DNA of 5,488 nt from Acidobacteriaceae bacterium (GTDB taxonomy: Bacteria; Acidobacteriota; Terriglobia; Terriglobales; Acidobacteriaceae): the NCBI GenBank assembly GCA_030040395.1, contig JASHTU010000535.1, positions 1-5,488 on the forward strand. Direction: 5' to 3'. The translations under genes were made by a program, and so were the position numbers. The notes below the pieces were generated by a model. The model had not been told where the DNA came from. It was given only the letters and a program-made list of their open reading frames with translations, and did not search any database. Position 1 is the stretch's first letter; each line of letters opens with the position of its first letter. Positions 1-5,488 of the stretch are shown here, in pieces.

Positions 1-329
1 CCCTCACCACCTTTTCCATCGCCAACGACGTGGCCAAGTACTTCGCCATCATTCCCGCCATGTTCCTGGGCGTATTTCCCGTGCTCGGCGCGTTGAACAT
101 CATGCGCCTCCACTCGCCCCAATCGGCCATTCTTTCGGCCGTCATTTTTAACGCCATCATCATCGTGGCGCTCATTCCGCTGGCGCTCAAAGGCGTCAAA
201 TACGAACCCAAGGCAGCTGATGTCCTGCTGCGCCGGAACCTGCTCCTTTACGGCGTCGGCGGCATCATTATCCCCTTCATCGGCATCAAGGCCATCGACC
301 TGTGCCTTGTTGCTCTGCACCTGGCTTAA
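1..329 (+). CDS. kdpB: K+-transporting ATPase subunit B, C-terminal part (5' end outside window)
   Basis: This is the last 108 codons of KdpB, the P-type ATPase subunit that hydrolyses ATP to drive the KdpFABC high-affinity potassium pump in the inner membrane. The reading frame is open from base 3 and stops with TAA at 327-329. The visible part begins [19 protein letters not shown], the conserved start of transmembrane helix 5. It includes the Asp and Lys (residues 9 and 12 of the fragment) that match E. coli D583/K586, which are implicated in coupling. The family segment [20 protein letters not shown] follows, then two more hydrophobic helices (fragment residues about 44-60 and 78-105), the last containing [10 protein letters not shown]. 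This end is full length compared with E. coli KdpB and shows no frameshift. The phosphorylation motif (DKTGT) and nucleotide domain lie to the left of the window. kdpC follows on the same strand after an unusually long 172-base gap. Confidence 0.97.
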   Translation, partial: LTTFSIANDVAKYFAIIPAMFLGVFPVLGALNIMRLHSPQSAILSAVIFNAIIIVALIPLALKGVKYEPKAADVLLRRNLLLYGVGGIIIPFIGIKAIDLCLVALHLA

Positions 330-337
330 CAATGGAT

Positions 338-352
338 TGGGCCTCCGGCCCA
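338..352 (+). other. Perfect hairpin just after the kdpB stop
   Basis: TGGGCC (338-343) pairs perfectly with GGCCCA (347-352) around a 3-base loop, starting 8 bases after the kdpB stop codon. The stem is GC-rich, but an A-tract follows (365-372) rather than a T-tract on the + strand, so it is not a standard intrinsic terminator for kdpB. It could protect or process the kdpB 3' end within the kdp message; that role is inference. Confidence 0.4.
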
Positions 353-381
353 CCCAAGGAGATCAAAAAAAACCGCCGCCT

Positions 382-449
382 GCGAACCTCCTAACACGCC
401 AACTCGCTAACTTGCTAACTCGCTGACCTGCTGACTTGCTAACTAGCTA
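382..449. repeat. Degenerate tandem octamer array (GCTAACTY)
   Basis: About eight consecutive 8-base units are visible: GCGAACCT (382), CCTAACAC (390), GCCAACTC (398), GCTAACTT (406), GCTAACTC (414), GCTGACCT (422), GCTGACTT (430) and GCTAACTA (438). A partial GCTA follows at 446. The central and right units fit GCTRACYY best, while the outermost left ones are more diverged. The period of 8 is not a multiple of 3 and the array lies outside any credible gene, so it is non-coding. It fills much of the kdpB-kdpC spacer. No function is assigned. Confidence 0.85.
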
Positions 450-475
450 TCCCCTGTAAGCGGGAGCCCTTTTAA

Positions 476-497
476 CCTCTGACGCCAAGAGGAGATC
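476..497 (+). promoter_or_regulatory. kdpC ribosome-binding site within a small hairpin
   Basis: AAGAGGAG at 487-494 is a good Shine-Dalgarno sequence 7 bases before the kdpC ATG at 502, and it supports that start. CCTCT at 476-480 is exactly complementary to AGAGG at 488-492 with a 7-base loop, so a 5-bp stem could partly hide the SD. The stem is short, so a regulatory effect is speculative. The SD itself is well supported. Confidence 0.6.
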
Positions 498-501
498 GAC
501 C

Positions 502-1092
502 ATGCACTCGGTTTGGAAGACTTCAATCCGCTACACGCTCTTGACCGCGCTTCTGTTCGGCATCGGCTATCCGCTGCTCATGACGGTGATCGCCGGCGCC
601 ATCTTCCCGCGCCGCGCGGCCGGCAGCCTCATCCTACGCAACGGCCAGGTCATCGGCTCCGCGCTGCTGGCGCAGAGTTTTACCTCCGACCGCTATTTCC
701 ATCCCCGCCCCTCGGCCACCGATTATTCCGCCAGCGCCGATTTCGCCGCCAACTCCACCACTTCGCCCTCCGGCGGTTCGAATCTCGCCCAATCGAACGC
801 CAAGCTAGCCCAGCGCATTCAAGCCGACGTCGACAAGCTCCAGGCCGAAAATCCCAGCAAGCCGGTGCCCATCGACTTGGTCACTACCTCCGGCTCCGGC
901 CTCGATCCCGACATCACGCCCGACGACGCCCAATACCAGGCGCCCCGCGTCGCCAAAGCCCGCGGCCTCTCTGAAGATGTTCTCCGTCAGCTCATCGCCC
1001 AACACACTGAGCCCCGCCAGTTGGGCTTTTTGGGCGAGCCCCGCGTCAACGTGCTGGAGTTGAACCTGGCCCTCGACGCGATGACGAAGTAG
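502..1092 (+). CDS. kdpC: K+-transporting ATPase subunit C
   Basis: This is a complete KdpC of 196 aa, the single-pass membrane subunit of KdpFABC that assists the K+ channel subunit KdpA and the ATPase KdpB, probably by promoting ATP binding or complex stability. A short cytoplasmic N-terminus is followed by one membrane helix (about residues 12-34, ending VIAGAIFP). The extracytoplasmic domain carries the family motifs: GSALLAQSFTSDRYFHPRPS (52-71), SGGSNLAQSN (90-99), PVPIDLVTTSGSGLDPDI (121-138) and QAPRVAKARGL (146-156). The C-terminus is LGEPRVNVLELNLAL (177-191). Length is normal for the family (E. coli about 190 aa). The ATG is set by the SD at 487-494 and by the N-terminal match to the family. 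It lies downstream of kdpB, as in kdpFABC operons, but with a 172-base spacer instead of tight spacing. No kdpD sensor or kdpE regulator gene follows; the next gene is convergent. Confidence 0.97.
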   Translation: MHSVWKTSIRYTLLTALLFGIGYPLLMTVIAGAIFPRRAAGSLILRNGQVIGSALLAQSFTSDRYFHPRPSATDYSASADFAANSTTSPSGGSNLAQSNAKLAQRIQADVDKLQAENPSKPVPIDLVTTSGSGLDPDITPDDAQYQAPRVAKARGLSEDVLRQLIAQHTEPRQLGFLGEPRVNVLELNLALDAMTK

Positions 1093-1100
1093 CCCTTATG

Positions 1101-1142
1101 CCGATCCAACCCGCGCGGACCGCGCCCACTCAGCCCCATCGG
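1101..1142. terminator. Nested inverted repeat between convergent kdpC and glgP
   Basis: The 135-base convergent gap (1093-1227) contains an inner perfect hairpin, GCGCG (1113-1117) with CGCGC (1121-1125) around a 3-base loop. It is nested in an outer pair, CCGAT (1101-1105) with ATCGG (1138-1142). The position, just after the kdpC stop and downstream of the glgP stop on the other strand, fits a shared transcription end. No T-tract follows on either strand, so intrinsic termination is not well supported. The rest of the gap holds only a 10-bp palindrome, ATCGATCGAT (1191-1200). Confidence 0.25.
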
Positions 1143-1227
1143 ATTGCTATAAAACATCAGGAAAAATGCTAGAGGAAGGTGGGACTTCGCATCGATCGAT
1201 TGAACTATCCCCCGGCTCAACGGCCCT

Positions 1228-2988
1228 TTAATCCGCGTAGGCCTCTTCTACCACCTTGGCCTTCTCCACCAGCACGCCGGGGTAATACGCATTGCGCGAG
1301 TATTGGCGAATCATGCGGTCGGTGTTGAAGTAGGAGCCATTGTAGGCCAGGGTAGTGCGCATGAGCCGGCCCCACTTCTCGGGCTCGTCGCGGTAAAGGG
1401 GAACCACGGCGGTTTCCAGCTTCCGGTAAAGCGATTGCGCTTCTTCCTCATCGCTGTCGCCGTCTTCAATGGCCCAGCCGGTCACGCCTTCGATGCACCC
1501 CTCGATCCACCACCCGTCCAGTATCGACAGGCTCGGCACGCCGTTCATGGCCGCCTTCATGCCGCTCGTGCCCGATGCTTCATACGGCCGCCGGGGATTA
1601 TTCACCCACACATCCACGCCCGCCGTGAGCAGCGCGCCCAGGTCCCAGGCGTAGTTCTCCAGGTACACCACGCGCAGCGTATCGTTGCCGTACTTGCTCG
1701 CGTCTTCCACCACCTTTTGGATCAGCGCCTTGCCGGGTTCGTCCTGGGGGTGCGCCTTGCCCGCATAAATGATCTGCAAACCGCCCGCCGCTTCCGCGAT
1801 CGCCTGCAGCCGCTGCGGATCGGTGAACAACAGGGTGGCGCGTTTGTACGTCGCCGCGCGCCGCGCAAAGCCCAGCGTCAGCACCTTGGGGTTCAGCACC
1901 ATGCCGGTGCGCGACGCCACCTCGGCCAGCAGATCATCCTTGGCCTGCGCGTGCGCGGCCAGAATCTTGGTCTCCTGCAAGTCCACTAGGTTGCGCAGGT
2001 AAAGATGGTCCCGCCGCCACGTCGGAACCTCCTCGTCCAGCATCTGCTGCACCGGTCCGGAAATCCACGTCGCCGCGTGCACCCCATTGGTAATGCTGTC
2101 GATGGCGAACTCCGGAAACATGTTGCGCGACACCCGGCCGTGCTGCATGGCCACGCCGTTGGCATAGCGCGAAAAGCGCAGCGCCAGCAGCGTCATGTTC
2201 AGCAGCCCGTCGCGGAAGCAGCCCAGTTTTTCGAGGCGCGCCGTCCTGTCTCCGCCCAAAATGCGAATCGACTGCTCCGTTGAAAACCGGTCGTGACCCG
2301 CCGGAACCGGCGTATGCGTCGTGAACACGCACTTCCGTCGCACCTGCTCGATGTCGGCTTCCGTGGCCACGCTCAACGGACCCCCGCCGAGCTGGCTTTC
2401 AAGAAGCGCCAGCGTCAGCAGCGCCGCGTGCCCCTCGTTCATGTGGTACACGTTTACTTGCAAGCCCAGGGCGCTGGCCATGCGCACTCCGCCCATCCCC
2501 AGCACAATCTCCTGCTGCAACCGGTAGTTGGTGTCCCCGCCGTAAAGATGATCCGTCAGTCCCCGGTCCCATCCTGAGTTCCCATCCAAATCCGTATCCA
2601 GCAAATAAATAGGCACGATATGCCCAAACCGCCCCTCGAGGTTATACCGCCAAGCCCGCACCGTCACCACCCGGTCCTCGACGGAAACCGTGACCCGCGC
2701 CGCCTCCTCGGTGCAGAAATCCGCCGGATTCCACGGCTGCACCTCCTCGGTTTGCAGTCCTGTAGCGTCCAGATGTTGCTGAAAGTATCCCTTGCGGTGC
2801 AGGAGCGTAAAAGCCGTCACCGGCACGCCCAGATCGGCCGCGGAGCGCAGCGTGTCTCCGGCCAGCACTCCCAATCCGCCTGAATACGTGGGCATGGCGG
2901 GTTGAATGGCAATCTCCATGGAAAAGTAGGCAACTTGACCTGAGGAAGCAAGTGTTTGGTAAGAGATTGGTTTCGAATTAGGTTCCAT
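1228..2988 (-). CDS. glgP: Alpha-glucan (glycogen/maltodextrin) phosphorylase, short GT35 type
   Basis: This is a complete 586-aa GT35 alpha-glucan phosphorylase. The family cleaves terminal alpha-1,4-glucosyl units with inorganic phosphate to give glucose-1-phosphate in the cytoplasm, using pyridoxal phosphate. Visible motifs in order are VAYFSMEIAI (19-28), glycine loop YSGGLGVLAGD (35-45), NYRLQQEIVLGMGGVR (154-169), HMNEGHAALL (182-191), TTHTPVPAGHDRF (223-235, His225 matching the catalytic His377 of rabbit muscle enzyme) and SITNGVHAATW (298-308). GFARRAATYKRA (373-384) has Arg377/Lys382 matching the phosphate-site R569/K574. EASGTSGMKAAMNG (470-483) carries the PLP-binding Lys478. At 586 aa it is much shorter than the 800-plus-aa animal and E. 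coli enzymes, as expected for the short bacterial/archaeal alpha-glucan phosphorylase branch, and it lacks the extra N-terminal domain found in some members. The ATG is well fixed: an in-frame TAG lies ten codons upstream with no other start between. The SD is weak (GAG about 10 bases upstream). The natural substrate (glycogen or maltodextrin) cannot be decided from sequence. Confidence 0.96.
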   Translation of the reverse strand: MEPNSKPISYQTLASSGQVAYFSMEIAIQPAMPTYSGGLGVLAGDTLRSAADLGVPVTAFTLLHRKGYFQQHLDATGLQTEEVQPWNPADFCTEEAARVTVSVEDRVVTVRAWRYNLEGRFGHIVPIYLLDTDLDGNSGWDRGLTDHLYGGDTNYRLQQEIVLGMGGVRMASALGLQVNVYHMNEGHAALLTLALLESQLGGGPLSVATEADIEQVRRKCVFTTHTPVPAGHDRFSTEQSIRILGGDRTARLEKLGCFRDGLLNMTLLALRFSRYANGVAMQHGRVSRNMFPEFAIDSITNGVHAATWISGPVQQMLDEEVPTWRRDHLYLRNLVDLQETKILAAHAQAKDDLLAEVASRTGMVLNPKVLTLGFARRAATYKRATLLFTDPQRLQAIAEAAGGLQIIYAGKAHPQDEPGKALIQKVVEDASKYGNDTLRVVYLENYAWDLGALLTAGVDVWVNNPRRPYEASGTSGMKAAMNGVPSLSILDGWWIEGCIEGVTGWAIEDGDSDEEEAQSLYRKLETAVVPLYRDEPEKWGRLMRTTLAYNGSYFNTDRMIRQYSRNAYYPGVLVEKAKVVEEAYAD

Positions 2989-3231
2989 AATTTCTAATCT
3001 CGCTAGCCCCTAAGTTCCACCGAACGGCCCCCTCCGGCATACAACCCCAAATGCCGGACAGAGTGGCGCGACCAGCCTTCACCTTCACCGGGCAAACATC
3101 TTTCAAGTTTAGCAAGGAACACATTGCGCGCAACCGATTCACTTGCGAAGAATCATGCCCCTTTTGTGTCAGGTGGGAAAGCGGCCCATTCTGAACCAAT
3201 CCAAGGGCGATCCTCCACCGCGGCAGAGACT
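2989..3231 (-). other. galK-glgP intergenic region / glgP leader
   Basis: This 243-base gap has no credible gene. A - strand open frame runs through it (stop at 2978-2980), but it is an out-of-frame continuation over the galK 3' end. Reading towards glgP, it holds a 10-bp palindrome TTGCGCGCAA (3124-3133) and a weak promoter-like pair: TTGCGC at 3128-3133, a 16-base spacer, and TAAACT at 3106-3111 preceded by TGC as an extended -10. A perfect hairpin follows at 3033-3058. I see no intrinsic terminator after galK. The gap size suggests glgP has its own promoter, but the promoter call is tentative. Confidence 0.35.
3033..3058 (-). promoter_or_regulatory. Perfect 8-bp hairpin in the glgP leader
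   Basis: TCCGGCAT (3033-3040) and ATGCCGGA (3051-3058) are exact reverse complements around a 10-base loop, 44 bases upstream of the glgP ATG. In the glgP-sense RNA the 3' arm runs into a G-rich, SD-like stretch (GGAGGGGG, 3035 down to 3028). No T-tract follows in either direction, so it is not a standard terminator. It could be a leader structure or a protein-binding inverted repeat; the role is inferred. Confidence 0.4.
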
Positions 3232-4386
3232 CTATTCCAGCAGGTGCGCGCCGCCCGACGCCTGGCAAATGTGAATTTGCGGCTCGATGCCCACCCGCTC
3301 CGCGTAACCTTTGCCCAGAGCCTGGGCAAACGCCTGGGCGCAGCTCTGCTCCACCAGGTTCACGGTGCAACCTCCGAATCCGCCCCCGGTGAGCCGCGCG
3401 CCAATCAGGCCGGGAAGGTTCTGCGCCAGTTCCACCATGGCGTCGGCTTCCTCGCAACTGGCCTCGAAATCGCGGCTGTAACTCAAGTGCGCCTCGGCCA
3501 TTAGCCGCCCCAGCTTCTTGAGGTCGCCGTTACACAAGGCCTCCTCCGCCGCCACCGTGCGCAGGTTCTCGCTGATAATGTGGCGGGCGCGCAACAGCGA
3601 TTTGGGGGCCATCTCGTGGCCCCACCTTTCCAGGTCGTCCAGCGTAGCGTCGCGTAAAAAACGCACCCCCGCCCGGTGGCCGGCGATGACCGCGCATGCT
3701 GCTTCTGACTCCGCGCGCCGGGTCTTGTAATCGCCGCCGGCCACCGAATGCTTCACCATGGTGTTGGCGATCACCAGGGCCACGTTCGCCGGAATCGGCG
3801 CCAGCTTGAAGCTCAAATCGCGGCAATCGAGCAACAGCGCATGGTTTTCCCGTCCGTTTACCGATATGAACTGATCCATGATGCCGCAGCTTGCGCCCAC
3901 AAATTCGTTTTCCGCGCGCTGGCAGAGCCGCGCCAGCGCCGGGCCGGGATACTCGGCCCCAATCAGTGACAGAAGGGCCAACGCGGTCGCCACTTCAACC
4001 GCAGCCGAACTCGAAAGCCCCGAGCCCAGCGGCACATCGCCCCACAGGCTCAAACTGAACGCCGGAATGGTGTGGCCTTCACCGGCCAGAATGGCGGCTA
4101 CGCCCATCGGATAATCGCTCCAGTGTCCCGTTCCCTTGGGCGGCGGCGCTGTCGCCGAAAAGGTCTTCTTCTCGCCGTAATTCTCTGAATAAACAACAAC
4201 TTGCCCGTCATCGCGTGGCGAAATTCCGGCCAATGTGGCGAAGTTGATGGCCGCCGGCATCACGAACCCCTCGGCGTAATCGGTATGCTCGCCGATCAGG
4301 TTGACGCGGCCGGGCGCGACAAAAACCGCTGGCTCGGCATGGAAGCGGGCTACGTGAATGGAGCGGAAGACCGATGCATCGTGCAT
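3232..4386 (-). CDS. galK: Galactokinase
   Basis: This is a complete 384-aa galactokinase, a cytoplasmic GHMP-family kinase that phosphorylates alpha-D-galactose to galactose-1-phosphate, the first committed step of the Leloir pathway. The galactokinase signature GRVNLIGEHTDY is at 26-37, with Arg27 matching the catalytic Arg. The GHMP ATP-binding motif PLGSGLSSSAA is at 119-129. GASCGIMDQF at 164-173 carries the catalytic-base Asp171. HSVAGGDYKTRRAE is at 213-226, and the third GHMP motif LTGGGFGGCTVNLV is at 332-345. The length is typical for the family. The ATG is backed by a GAGGAA ribosome-binding site 10 bases upstream and by the usual distance to the signature; the next Met (43) lies beyond the signature. 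It sits between a decarboxylase gene upstream and glgP downstream on the same strand. galT, galE and galM are not in the window. The gene appears intact, and a terminator-like hairpin lies in its short leader. Confidence 0.97.
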   Translation of the reverse strand: MHDASVFRSIHVARFHAEPAVFVAPGRVNLIGEHTDYAEGFVMPAAINFATLAGISPRDDGQVVVYSENYGEKKTFSATAPPPKGTGHWSDYPMGVAAILAGEGHTIPAFSLSLWGDVPLGSGLSSSAAVEVATALALLSLIGAEYPGPALARLCQRAENEFVGASCGIMDQFISVNGRENHALLLDCRDLSFKLAPIPANVALVIANTMVKHSVAGGDYKTRRAESEAACAVIAGHRAGVRFLRDATLDDLERWGHEMAPKSLLRARHIISENLRTVAAEEALCNGDLKKLGRLMAEAHLSYSRDFEASCEEADAMVELAQNLPGLIGARLTGGGFGGCTVNLVEQSCAQAFAQALGKGYAERVGIEPQIHICQASGGAHLLE

Positions 4387-4396
4387 GAGTTGTTGA

Positions 4397-4402
4397 TTCC
4401 TC
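4397..4402 (-). promoter_or_regulatory. galK ribosome-binding site
   Basis: On the - strand GAGGAA lies 10 bases before the galK ATG. It is the only SD-like sequence in the short stretch between the upstream T-tracts and the start codon, and so supports the chosen start. The spacing is slightly long. Confidence 0.6.
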
Positions 4403-4403
4403 G

Positions 4404-4454
4404 AAAAACGTCAAAAAATGAACCAGCGAGCCGGCGCGGCGGTCAAGCGGTTCA
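4404..4454 (-). terminator. Intrinsic terminator/attenuator candidate between the decarboxylase gene and galK
   Basis: On the - strand TGAACC (from 4454) pairs with GGTTCA (to 4419). Inside is an imperfect GC-rich stem including GCCG/CGGC around a CGC loop. Six T residues (A-run 4413-4418 on the + strand) directly abut the stem, followed by GACG and five more T (4404-4408). The arrangement is oriented to end transcripts from the decarboxylase gene, whose stop lies about 50 bases upstream. Internal bulges weaken the inner stem. Because the T-tracts end only 17 bases before the galK ATG, little room remains for a separate galK promoter, so partial read-through or attenuation is possible. Confidence 0.55.
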
Positions 4455-4504
4455 AGAAAGGGCCCGTGAGAACGTTTTCTTTCACGTCCAACCCTATCCC
4501 GCTC

Positions 4505-5488
4505 TTACCTCCCAACCCCATCCCCGCAAGCCGCGGTCAGCCGCTCCCAGATTTCGCCCAGCCAAGCCTTGTGCTCCGGCTTCATCAGCACCGAACGCAG
4601 GCAGGTGACCGCCCCGGAAAGCTCCGGGCTTTCCGCGCCGCCACCAGGCAAAAACCAGGAACCCGGCAATTGTACAAGAGCCAAGTGTAAATCGCGCGCC
4701 GCGCAAGCGGAAAAAACCTGTTGCGCCCGCGCCGAAGCCTGCCCGGCGTTTTCCGCCTTCATTTTCCAAACCAAGATGTCGAGTTCGGGCGCGCCCGCGG
4801 CCAGCGCCTCGAAGCGTCCGTCCTCGCGCAGTCTCCGATCCAACTCCAGAGCCGCGGCGCGGCCGCGCTTCAGGTCCCGCGCGAATTCGCCTTCCGGCGT
4901 TAGCGGCAAAAGCCTTTGCGTGGCCCACAGCGCCACTGCCGCCGCGCCCGCCCGGGAGCACTCCAGACTGATCTCACCAAGATGCACAGGGCCCCCCGCG
5001 AGCCATTTTTGCTCTCTGGAGTATAGATGCAGTTCTTTCGTGGTGAAGTACGTATAGGGCGAATCATGCTTGTACAGCCGCCCCACGCCCGGGTCGCGAA
5101 ACAGCACGCAGCCGCATCCGTAAGGCTGCAGGCCGTGTTTGTGCGGATCCACGACAATCGAGTCCGCCGCTCCCATGGCCGCGTAAGCGCGCCTTGCCGG
5201 TTCGTCCAGCGCCTCGGCAATCAGCCGGAAATACCCTCCATACGCCGCATCCACGTGCACCCTGAAGCCATATCGATCCTGGAGCGCCAGAATTCCATCC
5301 AGCGGGTCCACAGCCCCCGTCGCTGTAGTTCCCAGCGTCGCCACCACCGCGCCCACGCCGCCCTTCCGCAGCTCGGCTTCGAGCGCTTCGAGATTCATTC
5401 GCCCGCGACTATCGGCGGCAATCTCGGCGTACTCGAGCCGCAGCACCGCGGAAATCCGCCGATGCGTGTAATGCGCCTGCTCGGAGCC
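4505..5488 (-). CDS. PLP-dependent group II amino-acid decarboxylase, C-terminal part (5' end outside window)
   Basis: This is the last 327 codons of a pyridoxal-phosphate-dependent enzyme of the group II decarboxylase family (aromatic amino-acid, glutamate and tyrosine decarboxylases). The frame stays open to the right edge, so a GTG at 5446 is internal and not the start: the 14 codons beyond it encode GSEQAHYTHRRISA, a conserved family segment. Fragment His6 matches the His that stacks on the PLP ring. TLGTTATGAVDPLD (51-64) and HVDAAYGGYF (78-87) follow, with Asp80 expected to contact the pyridine nitrogen. VDPHKHGLQPYGCG (113-126) has Lys117 as the expected PLP Schiff-base lysine. GEISLECSRAG (171-181) and VTCLRSVLMKPEH (294-306) complete the C-terminal part. 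The reaction is probably amino-acid decarboxylation to an amine and CO2. The substrate cannot be told from this fragment, and a related PLP lyase activity is not excluded. galK follows 118 bases downstream, past a terminator-like hairpin. Confidence 0.88.
   Translation of the reverse strand, partial: GSEQAHYTHRRISAVLRLEYAEIAADSRGRMNLEALEAELRKGGVGAVVATLGTTATGAVDPLDGILALQDRYGFRVHVDAAYGGYFRLIAEALDEPARRAYAAMGAADSIVVDPHKHGLQPYGCGCVLFRDPGVGRLYKHDSPYTYFTTKELHLYSREQKWLAGGPVHLGEISLECSRAGAAAVALWATQRLLPLTPEGEFARDLKRGRAAALELDRRLREDGRFEALAAGAPELDILVWKMKAENAGQASARAQQVFSACAARDLHLALVQLPGSWFLPGGGAESPELSGAVTCLRSVLMKPEHKAWLGEIWERLTAACGDGVGR

Larger units (their letters stand above)
357..497 (+). repeat. 8-bp direct repeat AGGAGATC bracketing the kdpB-kdpC spacer
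   Basis: AGGAGATC occurs exactly at 357-364 and again at 490-497, with the octamer array between the copies. The right copy overlaps the kdpC ribosome-binding site. The left copy also resembles a Shine-Dalgarno sequence but has no start codon at a suitable distance. The pair could be a duplicated target site or duplicated ribosome-binding region left by insertion of about 125-133 bases. Because both copies are purine-rich SD-like sequence, chance similarity is quite possible. Confidence 0.4.

Noticed and set aside
382..449. CRISPR array
   Set aside because: The units are 8 bases long, directly contiguous and without spacers, so this is a simple tandem repeat.
450..473. TCCC/GGGA followed by TTTT as a terminator before kdpC
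   Set aside because: The stem is only 4 bp with an 8-base loop and would block kdpC in its own operon; too weak to support.
1147..1172. AT-rich tract with TATAAA-like sequence as a promoter
   Set aside because: There is no matching -35, and it lies between two converging gene ends where a promoter has no obvious target.
1303..1989. A 228-codon open frame on the + strand, antisense to glgP
   Set aside because: The frame opposite is a clear phosphorylase with all catalytic motifs. The antisense translation is rich in Arg, His and Ala with no recognisable domain, as expected for a GC-rich shadow.
2978..3457. A 159-codon - strand open frame spanning the galK 3' end, the gap and the glgP start
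   Set aside because: Its first part is galK read out of frame and the rest is non-coding leader with no family motif. Internal starts lack a convincing ribosome-binding site, so neither a gene nor a leader peptide is supported.
4494..5057. Long overlapping open frames on both strands over the decarboxylase
   Set aside because: All are alternative frames of the conserved decarboxylase, with biased Arg/Ala/Gly composition and no domain.
5444..5446. GTG as the start of the decarboxylase
   Set aside because: The frame continues upstream to the window edge and encodes the conserved SEQAHYTHRR segment with the PLP-stacking His, so the GTG is an internal Val codon.

Overview
This window looks like ordinary GC-rich bacterial chromosome. 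The gene content suggests a heterotroph that stores glycogen, possibly an Acidobacteriota/Terriglobia-type soil bacterium. That placement is an impression from the protein style only, since no rRNA or marker gene is present. Coding density is high, with four intergenic gaps of about 118 to 243 bases. I see no phage genes, transposase, CRISPR array, tRNA or rRNA, and no convincing new multi-gene system.

Layout, left to right. (1) On the + strand is the 3' end of kdpB, the catalytic P-type ATPase subunit of the high-affinity K+ pump. A 172-base spacer follows, and then a complete kdpC. (2) A 135-base convergent gap holds a nested inverted repeat. (3) On the - strand, read right to left, are the C-terminal part of a PLP-dependent group II amino-acid decarboxylase (its start lies beyond the right edge), then galK (galactokinase), then glgP (a short-type alpha-glucan phosphorylase).

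Functional links. KdpB and KdpC are parts of one K+-transporting ATPase; no kdpD/kdpE regulator follows kdpC here. GlgP releases glucose-1-phosphate from glycogen or maltodextrin, and GalK makes galactose-1-phosphate. Both products enter the same hexose-1-phosphate pool, so their same-strand arrangement is metabolically sensible, but the 243-base gap argues against tight operon coupling. A terminator-like hairpin with a T-tract separates the decarboxylase from galK, so the decarboxylase is probably a separate unit or is attenuated there.

The most unusual part is the kdpB-kdpC spacer. It contains a degenerate tandem array of an 8-base unit (consensus GCTAACTY, about eight copies). The segment is bracketed by an exact 8-base direct repeat, AGGAGATC, whose right copy overlaps the kdpC Shine-Dalgarno sequence. 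This could be the trace of an insertion or repeat expansion inside an otherwise compact operon. Other points worth a look are the terminator or attenuator just ahead of galK and a perfect 8-bp hairpin in the glgP leader.
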